Of a DNA stretch of 64,000 bases, positions 8,977 to 18,066 are shown in pieces. The first letter of the stretch is position 1, and the number at the start of each line of letters is the position of its first letter. The position numbers and the translations under genes were made by a program. The stretch is from JACDAS01 sp046262415 (GTDB taxonomy: Bacteria; Actinomycetota; Thermoleophilia; Gaiellales; Gaiellaceae). The notes beneath the pieces were generated by a model. The model searched no databases and had not been told where the DNA came from. It was given only the letters and a program-made list of their open reading frames with translations. Where the stretch lies: the NCBI GenBank assembly GCA_046262415.1, contig JBHEMU010000146.1:66770-130769 (forward strand). The letters are read 5' to 3'.

Positions 8977-10010
8977 GCTTCCTGCCCGCCGACCGGGTCT
9001 TCGTGATCGCCGAGGCCGGCGTCACCAACTACGGCGACGTGGAGCTCGCGCACCGGCAGGTCGACGCGGCCGCCGACGCGGCGTGCGACGCCGTCAAGTT
9101 CCAGTCCTGGTCGACCGCCGATCTCGTCAGCCGGCCGGTGGCGAAGCGGCTCGAGGGGGAGCTCGGCCGCGACTGGTACTCGCGGCTGGAGGAACGCGAG
9201 CTGACCCGGGACGATCTGCGCGAGGTGCGGGACCACGCCCACGACCGGGGGCTCGTCTTCCTCGCCACGGCCCACGACAGCGCGTCGGTCGGCTTCCTCG
9301 TCGAGGGGCTCGATGTCCCGTGGCTGAAGATCGGCTCCGGCGAGGCCTCGAACCTCCGTTTCCTGCGCGAGGTCGGCTCGGCCGGCCGCCCCGTACTGAT
9401 CGCGTTCGGACTCTCGAGCGACGAGGAGGCTGTGCGCGCCGTCGAGACGCTGCGCCAGTCGGGCGCGCCCGAGGTGATCGCGCTCCACACCGTCAGCATC
9501 TACCCCACCCCGGCCCCCCTCGCTCGGCTCGACCGGATCGGGCGCCTGCGCGAGCTGCTCGGCGTTCCGATCGGGATCTCGGATCACACGGTCGGCTGGC
9601 ACGTTCCCCTCGCGGCGGTCGCGCTGGGCGCGTGCGCGATCGAGAAGCACCTCACCTTCGACAAGGCCGACCCGCGCTCGCTCGACAACCCCGGCGCGCT
9701 CGAGCCCGCGGAGCTGGCCGAGCTCGTGCGCCAGGTGCGGGAGGTCGAGGCGGCCCTCTTGCCGGTCGCGGACCAGGACTACGAGGCGGCCGTGGCGGAT
9801 TCCCGCGACTGGGCGCTGCAGGCGGTCGTGGCCGCGCGGTCGCTGGAGGCGGGCACGACGCTCGCGGAGGCGGATCTCGCGTTCAAGCGGCCGGCGCGCG
9901 GAGGCATTCCCGCCTGCGAGGCCGACTCGCTGCTCGGCCGGACGCTCCGGCGCCCGGTCGAGGCGGACGAGCAGATCCGGCCCGACGACCTGCTGTCCAC
10001 GCGGGAATGA
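8973..10010 (+). CDS. neuB: N-acetylneuraminate synthase family protein with SAF domain
   Basis: A 345-residue enzyme that condenses phosphoenolpyruvate with an N-acyl hexosamine to a nonulosonic acid. TIM-barrel part: VIAEAGVTNYGD, CDAVKFQSW, LKIGSGEASNLRFL, IGISDHTVGWHVPLAAVALGA and AIEKHLTFDK. The C-terminal about 65 residues (VVAARSLEAGTTLAEADLAFKRP to ADEQI) are the antifreeze-like SAF domain typical of NeuB, LegI and PseI. ATG start overlaps the preceding stop (ATGA). With neuA upstream and a neuC-type epimerase at 18067 the set for making CMP-nonulosonate is present. Confidence 0.9.
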   Translation: MSFLPADRVFVIAEAGVTNYGDVELAHRQVDAAADAACDAVKFQSWSTADLVSRPVAKRLEGELGRDWYSRLEERELTRDDLREVRDHAHDRGLVFLATAHDSASVGFLVEGLDVPWLKIGSGEASNLRFLREVGSAGRPVLIAFGLSSDEEAVRAVETLRQSGAPEVIALHTVSIYPTPAPLARLDRIGRLRELLGVPIGISDHTVGWHVPLAAVALGACAIEKHLTFDKADPRSLDNPGALEPAELAELVRQVREVEAALLPVADQDYEAAVADSRDWALQAVVAARSLEAGTTLAEADLAFKRPARGGIPACEADSLLGRTLRRPVEADEQIRPDDLLSTRE

Positions 10011-10033
10011 GACGCCTCCTCGGCATCGGGCTC

Positions 10034-10342
10034 CTACCGCTCGTCCGCCCACACCTCGTAGCGCTCGACGCTCGTGCGCCTCCCGGCCCACTGGCCGAAC
10101 AGATCGGCGAGCTGCCTGGGCATCTCCTCCTCGAACGTCGGCTCGGCTGCCCGAAGGGCGTCCTCCGTCTCGAAGAACGCGACCGTGAGCGCCGACCGGC
10201 CCGACCGGTCGACGAGCTCGAGGTAGCCCTTGAACCCGTCGAGCCCGCGCATGATCGGCTCCACCCGTGAGCGCACCTCGTCGAGCGTCCGTTCGGCCTC
10301 CGCCACGTCGATGCCCTCGAACCTGGCGATGCGAGCGACCAT
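10034..10342 (-). CDS. Small dimeric alpha-beta-barrel protein (ABM/EthD-like)
   Basis: 102 residues with the pattern VARIARFEGIDV, GFKGYLELVD, ALTVAFFETEDALRAAE, then a short C-terminal strand (VERYEVWADER). This layout fits antibiotic-biosynthesis-monooxygenase-like or stress-responsive dimeric barrels, many of which have no known substrate. It has a strong ribosome site, GAAGGAGG, before ATG. It is the last gene of the minus-strand efflux block, 46 bp after the RND stop, and is tail-to-tail with neuB. Confidence 0.65.
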   Translation of the reverse strand: MVARIARFEGIDVAEAERTLDEVRSRVEPIMRGLDGFKGYLELVDRSGRSALTVAFFETEDALRAAEPTFEEEMPRQLADLFGQWAGRRTSVERYEVWADER

Positions 10343-10388
10343 CGTTTCCTCCTTCGGTGTGTGTGCGAGACGGGAGGAACCTATCGCG

Positions 10389-13300
10389 CTAGACCGTATC
10401 CGCGGCCCGGCGCCGTCCGAAGCGCAGGTACAGGGCCGGCACCGCGAAGAGGTTCACGAACGTCGAGGTGACAAGGCCGCCGACGATCACGACCGCCATC
10501 GGGTGCTCGATCTCGTGGCCCGGGATGTCGCCGTAGAGCAGCAGCGGCACGAGCGCGAGGCCGGTGGCGAGCGCGGTCATCAGGATCGGTGACAGTCGCT
10601 CGAGGGCGCCCCGGAGCACGAGCCCTACACCGAAGGGCTCTCCTTCCTCCCGCTCGAGGTGCTGGTAGTGGTTGATCAGGAGGATGCCGTTGCGGGCGGC
10701 GATGCCGAACACCGTGAAGAAGCCGACGAGCGCCCCGAGCGAGATCGTCCCGCCGGTGGCGAACACCGCCAGCACCCCGCCGACGAGCGCCATCGGCAGG
10801 GTGACGAAGAAGAGGGACGCGAGGCGCCAGCTGCCGAAGGCGACCTGGAGGAGGAGGAAGACGGCGATCGCCGCGGCCGCGGCGAGCCAGCGGAGCCTGT
10901 TCTGGGCGGCGGCCCGTTCCGCCGACTCGCCCAGCAGCTCGGCGTGGTAGCCGCGCGGGAAGTCCACCCGGGCGAGAGCCCGCTCGACGTCCGCCACGAC
11001 CGAGCCGAGATCGCGGCCTCCGAGGTCGCCGGTGACGTCGAGTCGCCGGGAGATGTTCTCCCGCTTGATGATGTTCGGCGTGGGGGCGACGCGCACGTCC
11101 GCAACGTCGGCCAGCAGCACGTGCCCTCCGTGGGGCTTGTCGATGACGAGGTTCCGAATGCTCGTGAGGCTGTTGCGCGTGGCGGGCGTGCTCCAGACGT
11201 TGACGTCGGTGACCCGGGCCGGCTGCCAGATGTCGTTGACCTCCACGCCCTGGACGAGCGTCGCGGCCGCGCGCCGGATGTCGCCCGGCTTCAGACCGTG
11301 GCGCCGGGCCGCCGCGAGATTCGTCTCCACCTCGACGTGCGGGATGTCCTCCTGGAGCTCGACGTGCAGGTCGACGAGGCCGTCGATGCCGGCGAGCTCC
11401 CGGCTCACCCTGTCCGCCTGGCGGCGAAGAACCCCGAGCTCCGGCCCGAAGATGCGGACGACGATCGCGTGGCTCGAACCCGTCAGGACCTCCCGGACGC
11501 GCTCCCTGAGGTACGTCTGCACGTCGCGGAACAGCCCGGGATAGCCGTCCACGACCTCGTGCACGGCTGCCAGCGTCTCGTCGTAGTCGGCGTCGGGGTC
11601 GACGCTGATCCAGTTCTCGCCGAAGTCGACGTTGACGACCTCGTCCGCGAAGCCTGCCTGGCCGATGTGGGACCCGCAGTTCCGCACTCCGGGAATCGAG
11701 CGCAGCTCGCGGCAGGCCAGAACCGAGATCCGCGTCTCTTCGGGGAGGGACGTTCCCGGCGTCGTCAGCCAGTGCATCAGGAAGTCCCGCTCCTTGAAGT
11801 TCGGCAGCAGCGACTGACCGAGAAACGGTGTCACTGCGAGGCCGGCTGCCGCGATCACCCCGACCGCGGCGTAGACGGGGCGGGGTCGCCGGATCACCGC
11901 GGCGAGCAAGCCGCCGTAGACGAGCTTGAGCCGCCGGACGACCGGGGAGTCGGGGCGCTCGAGGCGCGCCCGGCGCAGGAGGATCAGGCTCAGAGCCGGA
12001 GTCACCATCAGAGCGACGACCATCGAGGCGAGCACGGCGAGGGCGTACGAGAGAGCGAGCGGCTCGAAAAACGCTCCGGACAGGCCTTCGACGAAGAAGA
12101 TGGGCACCACGACGATGACGTTGATCAGCGTCGCGTAGACGATCGGGCTGCGCACCTCGAGCGTGGCCTCGAGAATGACCCTGGGAATCGGTCGGTGGCC
12201 GCCCTCGCTGCGGTGCTGCCGGAGGCGCCGCCAGATGTTCTCGATGTCGATGATCGCATCGTCGACCACGACTCCGACGGCGATCACGAGGCCCGCGAGC
12301 ACCATCGTGTTGATCGTGGCCCCGCGCAAGGCGAGGACGATCGCGGCCGCTGTCAGCGAGAGCGGGATCGAGACCAGGCTGATGAAGGCGGTGCGCCACT
12401 CGAAGAGGAAGGCGATCAGAACGAGGACGAGGAGCAGGCAGCCGATCAGGAGCGCGCGCGTCAGGTTCTCGATCGCGACCTCGATGAAGGTGGCCGGGCG
12501 GAAGATCGTCGAGTCGATCTCGATACCCGTCAGGCCGGGCCGGAGCGACTCGAGGGCTTCCTCGACGCCGCGGGTCACCTCCAGCGTGTTCGCCGACGGG
12601 AACTTCTCGACGACGAGGAGGAGCCCCTTGCCGTCGTTGACGACCGCGTCGCCCACGAGATTCGGATGCCCGATGACGACATCGGCCACGTCGCCAAGCC
12701 GAAGGCGCGTGCCGTCCGGCGCGTCGAAGCCCACCCCGGCAAGGTCGCGGGGGGAGAGGATCGGAGCCTCGTAGTGGATGCCCAGACGCTGGTTCGGCGT
12801 CTCGACGAAACCGCCGGTCCCCACCATCGAGCCCGGCGAGTACTTGAGGAGCACGGCATCGAGGGAATCGGCGGCGACCTCCATCACGCGCTGCACCGAC
12901 ACCCCGTGGGCGCGCATCCGCTCGGGATCGACGAGCACCTGCTGCTGCACCTGCCGCTGCCCCCAGATGGCGACGTTGGCCACTCCGGGCACGCGCAGCA
13001 GGCGCTGCCTGACCGTGTGCCGGACGATGCTGGACAGCTCGATCAGCGAGTACCGCTCGGACGAGAGGCCGATCTTCATGACGCGGCTCGTCGAGGAGAG
13101 CGGCTGCATCATCAGCGGCGGGGCAGCCCAGCTCGGCAGCGTCGGCGCCACCGAGGCGAGGCGCTCCTGCACGAGCTGGCGGGCCTTCAGCCACTCCGTC
13201 CCGCGCTTGAAGATGAGGGTGATCGACGACAGCTGCTCCACGGACGACGAGCGAATGACGTCGAGCTCGGCCACCCCCGCCAGGTTCTGCTCCAGCGGGA

Positions 13301-13496
13301 CGGTGATGTACTCCTCCACCTCCGCCGCCGACAGCCCGATGCACGGGGTCTGGATCTCCACCCGCGGCGGCGCGAACTCCGGGAAGACGTCGACGGGAGC
13401 CTGGCGCACCTCCGCGACGCCGAAGAACATCATCGCCGCGGACGCGAAGATGACGAGCCAGCGGAACCTGAGGCTCGATCTGACGATCCAGCGCAT
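10389..13496 (-). CDS. RND-superfamily efflux permease (CusA/AcrB-like), intact
   Basis: A 1035-residue inner-membrane proton-driven pump subunit. One N-terminal membrane segment (RFRWLVIFASAAMMFFGVAEV) precedes the first porter domain (PVDVFPEF, QTPCIGLSAAEVEEYITVPLE). The TM2-6 block contains GVVVDDAIIDIENIWRRLR, where the aspartates are the proton-relay type; a second porter domain follows, and a TM8-12 block with GFFTVFGIAARNGILLINHYQHL. Length matches the family. Substrate (metal or organic) cannot be decided. It sits 11 bp after the mini-adaptor gene and downstream of a second, frameshifted RND gene. No TolC-type outer-membrane gene is present. Confidence 0.93.
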   Translation of the reverse strand: MRWIVRSSLRFRWLVIFASAAMMFFGVAEVRQAPVDVFPEFAPPRVEIQTPCIGLSAAEVEEYITVPLEQNLAGVAELDVIRSSSVEQLSSITLIFKRGTEWLKARQLVQERLASVAPTLPSWAAPPLMMQPLSSTSRVMKIGLSSERYSLIELSSIVRHTVRQRLLRVPGVANVAIWGQRQVQQQVLVDPERMRAHGVSVQRVMEVAADSLDAVLLKYSPGSMVGTGGFVETPNQRLGIHYEAPILSPRDLAGVGFDAPDGTRLRLGDVADVVIGHPNLVGDAVVNDGKGLLLVVEKFPSANTLEVTRGVEEALESLRPGLTGIEIDSTIFRPATFIEVAIENLTRALLIGCLLLVLVLIAFLFEWRTAFISLVSIPLSLTAAAIVLALRGATINTMVLAGLVIAVGVVVDDAIIDIENIWRRLRQHRSEGGHRPIPRVILEATLEVRSPIVYATLINVIVVVPIFFVEGLSGAFFEPLALSYALAVLASMVVALMVTPALSLILLRRARLERPDSPVVRRLKLVYGGLLAAVIRRPRPVYAAVGVIAAAGLAVTPFLGQSLLPNFKERDFLMHWLTTPGTSLPEETRISVLACRELRSIPGVRNCGSHIGQAGFADEVVNVDFGENWISVDPDADYDETLAAVHEVVDGYPGLFRDVQTYLRERVREVLTGSSHAIVVRIFGPELGVLRRQADRVSRELAGIDGLVDLHVELQEDIPHVEVETNLAAARRHGLKPGDIRRAAATLVQGVEVNDIWQPARVTDVNVWSTPATRNSLTSIRNLVIDKPHGGHVLLADVADVRVAPTPNIIKRENISRRLDVTGDLGGRDLGSVVADVERALARVDFPRGYHAELLGESAERAAAQNRLRWLAAAAAIAVFLLLQVAFGSWRLASLFFVTLPMALVGGVLAVFATGGTISLGALVGFFTVFGIAARNGILLINHYQHLEREEGEPFGVGLVLRGALERLSPILMTALATGLALVPLLLYGDIPGHEIEHPMAVVIVGGLVTSTFVNLFAVPALYLRFGRRRAADTV

Positions 13497-13507
13497 CGCT
13501 CAGCCGC

Positions 13508-13960
13508 TCAGTGGTCGACCCCGAGCTCGGCCCCGTACAGCTCGGCCGCGCCGACCGAGACCACCTGAACTCCGTCGCGCGGCCCCTTCGAAAGCGTTGC
13601 CTCCACGCCCTCGATCGCGTCGATCGACACCCGGGCCCGCACGAACGTCAGCGGCCTGACCCGGATGTAGACCCAGGTCCTTCCCCGCTCGTCGTACAGC
13701 ACCGACGAGTAGGGCACGACCCGCCTCCGGACCGGGACGGTTCGGAGTCCGAGCCGTCCCGCGGCGCTCTGCGAGAGCCTCACCCTGCTCAGCTCGGTGC
13801 CCTTGATCGGCTCGACGCGCGCGGGCGGCTCGCCGGTCGCCCCGGCATCCTCCGAGACGTCGCGCTCGGCGAGCTCGAGGCCGACCAAGACGCCGGTCAG
13901 GACGAGTGCCATGAGGAGCGCCCACTGGGTGCCGCTTCGCCCGGATTTCCTGTTCTCCAT
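13508..13960 (-). CDS. Miniature membrane-anchored RND adaptor protein
   Basis: 150 residues: a membrane anchor at about 12-33 (WALLMALVLTGVLVGLEL), a linker, then only the membrane-proximal end of a periplasmic adaptor (VVPYSSVLYDERGRTWVYI, then FVRARVSIDAIEGVEATLSKG, ending VVSVGAAELYGAEL). The hairpin, lipoyl and most beta-barrel parts of a normal 350-400 residue HlyD/AcrA-type adaptor are missing. It starts at ATG after GAGGAGGAGAAG and lies between two RND genes, 11 bp from each. It presumably contacts one or both pumps. The short form may suit a cell without an outer membrane; that is inference. Confidence 0.7.
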   Translation of the reverse strand: MENRKSGRSGTQWALLMALVLTGVLVGLELAERDVSEDAGATGEPPARVEPIKGTELSRVRLSQSAAGRLGLRTVPVRRRVVPYSSVLYDERGRTWVYIRVRPLTFVRARVSIDAIEGVEATLSKGPRDGVQVVSVGAAELYGAELGVDH

Positions 13961-13970
13961 CTTCTCCTCC

Positions 13971-16900
13971 TCAGGTGGCTCGAGCGAGGCCGGGGTCGAT
14001 GGTGGCCTCGTGCTCGTCGGCTACCGGCTCCCCGGTCGAGCCGACCAGCAGGTAGAGCGCCGGGACGACCCAGAGCGCGTACAGCACGCAGGTGAGCAGG
14101 CCGCCGAGGAGAGCGACAGCGAGAGGTCGCGCGATCTCGAACCCCTCGACGCTCCCGAGGACGAGGAACGGCGCCACGGCGAGCGCGGTGCCGAGAGCCG
14201 TCGCCAGAATCGGGGCCAGCCGCTCCTGCGTTCCGCCGAGCACGAGCTCCGGACCGGCCGGCTCACCCGACTCGCGCCGGAGACGGTCGAAGCGGTCGAT
14301 CAGTACGACGCTCCAGCGGACGGCGAGCGCGAAGACGGCCAGCAGGGCGGCTGCCGCCCCCAGCGACAGCTCGTCGTCCGTGACCGACGCAGCCAGGACT
14401 CCGCCCGACAGGGCGGCCGGCAGCGTCACGAGGACGGCGAACGCCAGCCGCCAGCTTCCGAATGCCGCCTGCAGGAGCAGCAGGATCGCGACCAGGGCGG
14501 CGGCGACGTAGGTGAGCGTGCGCGTGCGCGCGGCATCTCGTTCCGAGGCGTCCTCGAGCACCTCGGCGTGGTACTCGAGCGGGAAGCTCACCGCCCGGAG
14601 CTCCCCCTCGACCTCCTCGATGACCTGGTCGAGCGAACGCCCGCGCACGTCCGCGACGACGTCGATCCGCCGGGACGAGGCCGCTCGCCTGATCGCGGTC
14701 GGTGTCGGAGCGATGCGCACTGCGGCGACCGCCGCCAGGGGCACCTGCCCGCCGCCGGGCTTGTCCACGAGGAGCTCGCGCACCGCGGTGAGGCTGTGGC
14801 GGAACTCGGGAATGCCGGTGACGAGGACCTCGAACACCTTCTGCCCCTCGAACAGGCTTCCGACCTCGATGCCCTGCGCCAGCGTGGCCGCGGCCCGGCG
14901 GACGTCTCCGGGCTTGATCCCGTGGCGGCGCGCGGCGGCGAGGTCCGGCTCGATCTGCAGGGACGGCTCGGCGGCCTGCGGCTCCACGCGCGGGTCGACC
15001 ACTCCGTCGATGCCGTCGACGCGGCGGCGGACCTCCTGCGCCTTGGTGCGGAGGTACGCCAGGTCCTTGCCGTAGATGCGGACGACGAGCGGCTCGTCGG
15101 CTCCCGTCAGCGCATCGAGGCCGTCGCCGCCCTCGCCGTGCTTGCCGTCCGCCAGCGACCCGACCACCCGGATGCGCTCCCCGGAATAGGTGACGAGCTC
15201 GCGGTCGAGGCCCGGGTAGCCGTGGACCGCCGTCCGGATGCGATTCACGCTCTCGTCGTAGTCGGCGCCGGAGTCGAGGCTCACCCAGAGCTGCGCCGAG
15301 TTGACCCCGACGATGCGATCTCCGAGGACCGCGCGACCCACGTGGACGCCGACGTTGCGGACCCCCGGTATCGCCTGCAGTTCCCGGGCCACGCGACCCG
15401 CGATCCGCACCGTCTCCTGCCGCGATGTCCCCGGTGCGGCGTTCACGTGGACCAGGAAGTCGCGCTCCTTGAACGACGGGACGAAGGACCGCCCCAAGAA
15501 CGGTGTCATGACAGCGGTGGCGAGCCCGACGAGCGCCCCCGCGAGCACGACCTGACGCGGCCGGCCGAGCGCGGGCGCGAGCACGGCCGCCGAGCGTCCT
15601 TTCAGCGGGCCGAGGAGCGGTGCCCGGGACCGGCTCCGCCCGCCGCGCAGAAGCAGCGCGCTGAGCGCCGGCGTGACGGTGAGCGCCACGCCCGCGGATG
15701 CGAGGACTGCGAGCGCGTACGAGAGAGCGAGCGGCCCGAAGAAATCGCCGGGCCGTCCGTCCAGGAAGACGACGGGCAGCACGGCGAGGACGACGATCAG
15801 CGTTGCGTAGCCGAGCGGCCTGAGCAGCTCGAGGGACGCGTCGCGGACGATCGCCTGCACATCGCCTCCGCCCTCGCGCGCGGAGCCGAGGCGCCGCCGG
15901 ACGATCTCGACGCCGGCTACGGCATCGTCGACGAGGACGGCGACGGCGATCACGAGGCCGGCGAGCACGAGCGAGTTGACGGTCTCGCCGCGTAGCGCGA
16001 GCACGAGCCCCGCTGCGACCACCGACAGCGGTACCGCGACGAGGCTGATCAGCACCGGACGCCAGTGGCGGTGGAGGGCGACGAGGACGAGCGCGAGCAG
16101 GATCGACGCGATCAGCACGGCCAGCTCGAAGTTGGCGACCGCCTCCTCGATGAAGCTCGCGGGGCGGAACACCGTCGAGTCGATCTCGATCCCGGCGAGG
16201 CCCGGCCGCATCGCGGCGAGGGCCTCCTCGACCTCGCGCGTCACGTCGAGCGTGTTCGCACCCGGGAACTTCTCCACCACGAGCAGGAGCCCCGGTCCCC
16301 CCTTCACGACAGCGTCGCCGATCAGCGGCTGGTGGTCGATGACCACGTCGGTCACGTCGCCGAGTCGCATCGGCCTGCCGTTCACCTGGGGCGGAGGCTC
16401 TCCGGCGACTCCGTCGACGGGCACCTCCGCCAGCTTCTCCGGCTGCGCGATCGGAAGGATGTGGCGAATCTGCAGCCGCTGATTCGGGGTGTCGATGAAG
16501 CCGCCGGTACCCGGCGTCGACGCTTCCAGGAAGCTGAGCGGCGAGACCAGCTGGGCGTTCCCGGTGGTGTTGATGATCTGCTGCAAGGAGACGCGGTGCT
16601 CCCGCAGCCGCCTCGGGTCCACCTGCACCTGCAGCTGGTGCTCGCGGTGCCCCCAGATGACGACGTTCGCGACGCCCGGCACGCCCAGCAGGCGCGGCCG
16701 GATCGTCCACCGGGCCAGCACGCCCATGTCGATCGCCGAGAGCTGGTTCGAGGACAGCCCGATCATCATCACGCGGCTGCGCGACGAGAGCGGCTGGAGC
16801 ATCGAGGGCGGCTTCGCGACGCGCGGGAGGATCCCCGCCTGCGTCAGGCGCTCCTGGACGAGCTGACGGGCATCGAGGAGGTCCGTGCCGGGCTCGAACA

Positions 16901-17187
16901 CGAGCGTGATCGACGAGAGTCCGAAGACCGACTCCGACCGGATGACGTCGATTCCCGCGACGCCGTTCAAGAGGTCGCGCTCGAGCGGAACGGTCAGCAG
17001 CTCCTCGACCTCGGCCGCGGACAACCCGAGCGCCTCGGTCTGGATCTCGACGTAGGGCGGCGTGCTCGGGCAGGACGTCGACCGGCGTGTCCTGCAGCTG
17101 GACGACCCCGAGGATCAGCGTCGCCGCGGCGCCGGCGATGACGAGGAGCCGGAAGTTCAGGCTCCACTCCACGATTCGCCTCATCAT
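13971..17187 (-). pseudogene. Second RND efflux permease, frameshifted near its N-terminus
   Basis: About 1070 codons homologous to the downstream RND. ATGATG at 17187 begins MMRRIVEWSLNFRLLVIAG, a good TM1, continuing to TPVDVLPE; there the frame is lost. From about 17060 the other frame continues as YVEIQTEALGLSAAEVEELL and stays intact to the stop at 13971, including VAVLVDDAVAGVEIVRRRL and the TM8-12 half. The junction reads CCCGAG-CACGCCGCC where the family has a Phe codon (LPEF), so two bases appear to be missing at about 17062. TTG 17024 could give a protein without TM1. Either a recent inactivation, a recoding site or an assembly error. Confidence 0.75.
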
Positions 17188-17332
17188 CGGGTTCCCCTAT
17201 GGCTCCAGGTTGGACAGGCTTCGGCGAGCGGTGCGGGCTGGATCAATCCCTCAGCCGCCTCTACGGGGTGAGCGCCAGGCTCGGTTTGCGAGTATCGGGC
17301 CGCCCCGGCCGCCCCGTCAAGCTGACTGCCGC

Positions 17333-17362
17333 TCCAGCGCTACGTGGCCACGTAGCGCTGGA
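17333..17362. repeat. 30-bp perfect palindrome
   Basis: Each 15-base arm is TCCAGCGCTACGTGG, followed immediately by its exact complement with no loop. It overlaps the last codons of the hydrolase remnant. There is no T-run on either side, so it is not a classical terminator. It could be a protein binding site or a fold-back mutation scar. Confidence 0.8.
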
Positions 17363-17458
17363 ACCAGGCGAGCGCCCGCCGGTACGCCGCAGCGCGGCCC
17401 GCGCGTCAGGGCGCGAGCCGTTGACGCGGTCGTCCAGGCCGGCGTAGCCAGCACTGCA
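17340..17458 (-). pseudogene. Remnant of a dienelactone-hydrolase-family gene (C-terminal end)
   Basis: In one minus frame, GYAGLDDRVNGSRPDARAALRR matches the YAGLDERVNASRPAYEAAL-type segment of dienelactone hydrolases. A second frame then reads AAAYRRALAWFQRYVAT and a stop, matching the family's C-terminal helix (AAxxAWRRTLAFFRRHL-like). The residues between, including the GF...H catalytic region, are missing. No intact upstream part exists. I recalled the family pattern from memory. Confidence 0.5.
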
Positions 17459-17596
17459 GCCTTGGAGCCGGTCAGGCGGCCGTTCTCGGGGAACGCTCCG
17501 TCATCGTCCCCTCCTCTGGGTCGGTCTGGGGCGGAATCATCGGCGATCCGGGGTAAGGCCGGGATAAAGGCGCGCGCACCGGCGAAGGGAACGCGC

Positions 17597-17625
17597 TTGA
17601 CTCCGCGGGTCGCGGCCTCGAAGAT
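17597..17625 (+). promoter_or_regulatory. Possible sigma-70-type promoter of the cupin gene
   Basis: TTGACT at 17597 and GAAGAT at 17620 are 17 bp apart, with the cupin ATG 35 bp beyond and an AAAGGAGG ribosome site between. The -10 is a weak match (3 of 6). Confidence 0.3.
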
Positions 17626-17659
17626 CGACAGCCGACCGGACAGCGACAAAGGAGGCGCG

Positions 17660-18025
17660 ATGAGCGGACTCGAGACGAAGAGCTTCGATGCGCCCGACGA
17701 GACCCGGCCCTTCGCCGACAAGGGCAACGCGAAGGTCGTCAACATCGGTGACGACACGGTTCTCTACGGGACCTTCGAGCCCGGGTGGCGCTGGGCCGAC
17801 CACGTAAAGCCGCTGGCGGGGACGGAGAGCTGCCAGTCGCCGCACTTCCTCTACGTCCTCTCGGGCCGGATGGCGGTCCGGATGGACGACGGCTCCGAGG
17901 GCGAGGTCGGCCCGAACAGCGTTGCGCGGATCGAACCCGGGCACGACGCCTGGGTCGTCGGCGACGAAGCGTGCATCGTCGTCGACTTCGGTCCCTCTGC
18001 GGCATACGCGATGCCGCAGGCGTAG
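17660..18025 (+). CDS. Single-domain cupin protein
   Basis: A 121-residue beta-barrel protein. Cupin motif 1 is recognisable around GWRWADHVKPLAG...SPHFLYVLSGRMAVRMDDG, and motif 2 around GPNSVARIEPGHDAWVVGDE; one or two metal-ligand histidines are present. ATG follows AAAGGAGGCGCG, one of the few strong ribosome sites here. Neighbours belong to other modules, so the ligand is unknown. A strong hairpin follows the stop. Confidence 0.8.
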   Translation: MSGLETKSFDAPDETRPFADKGNAKVVNIGDDTVLYGTFEPGWRWADHVKPLAGTESCQSPHFLYVLSGRMAVRMDDGSEGEVGPNSVARIEPGHDAWVVGDEACIVVDFGPSAAYAMPQA

Positions 18026-18033
18026 ACCTCGCG

Positions 18034-18061
18034 CGGGAGAGCCCGGAAACGGGCTCTCCCG
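18034..18061. terminator. Bidirectional hairpin terminator
   Basis: Perfect 12-bp stem, CGGGAGAGCCCG paired with CGGGCTCTCCCG, closed by a GAAA tetraloop. It lies between the convergent stops of the cupin gene (18025) and neuC (18067). No T-tract follows on either strand, which is common for high-GC genomes. Confidence 0.75.
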
Positions 18062-18066
18062 TCACG

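Larger units (their letters stand above)
17188..17659. other. 472-bp intergenic region
   Basis: Divergent region between the efflux block and the cupin gene. It holds a 30-bp perfect palindrome, a decayed dienelactone-hydrolase fragment on the minus strand and a possible cupin promoter (listed separately). The first 140 bases next to the RND gene show nothing I recognise. Confidence 0.7.

Noticed and set aside
10659..13568. A 969-codon plus-strand frame opposite the RND gene
   Set aside because: Composition is a highly charged, Asp/Glu/Arg-rich antisense read-through of a conserved RND gene; no domain signature.
13797..15995. A 732-codon plus-strand frame opposite the second RND gene
   Set aside because: Same antisense composition artefact of high GC content; the minus strand holds the conserved protein.
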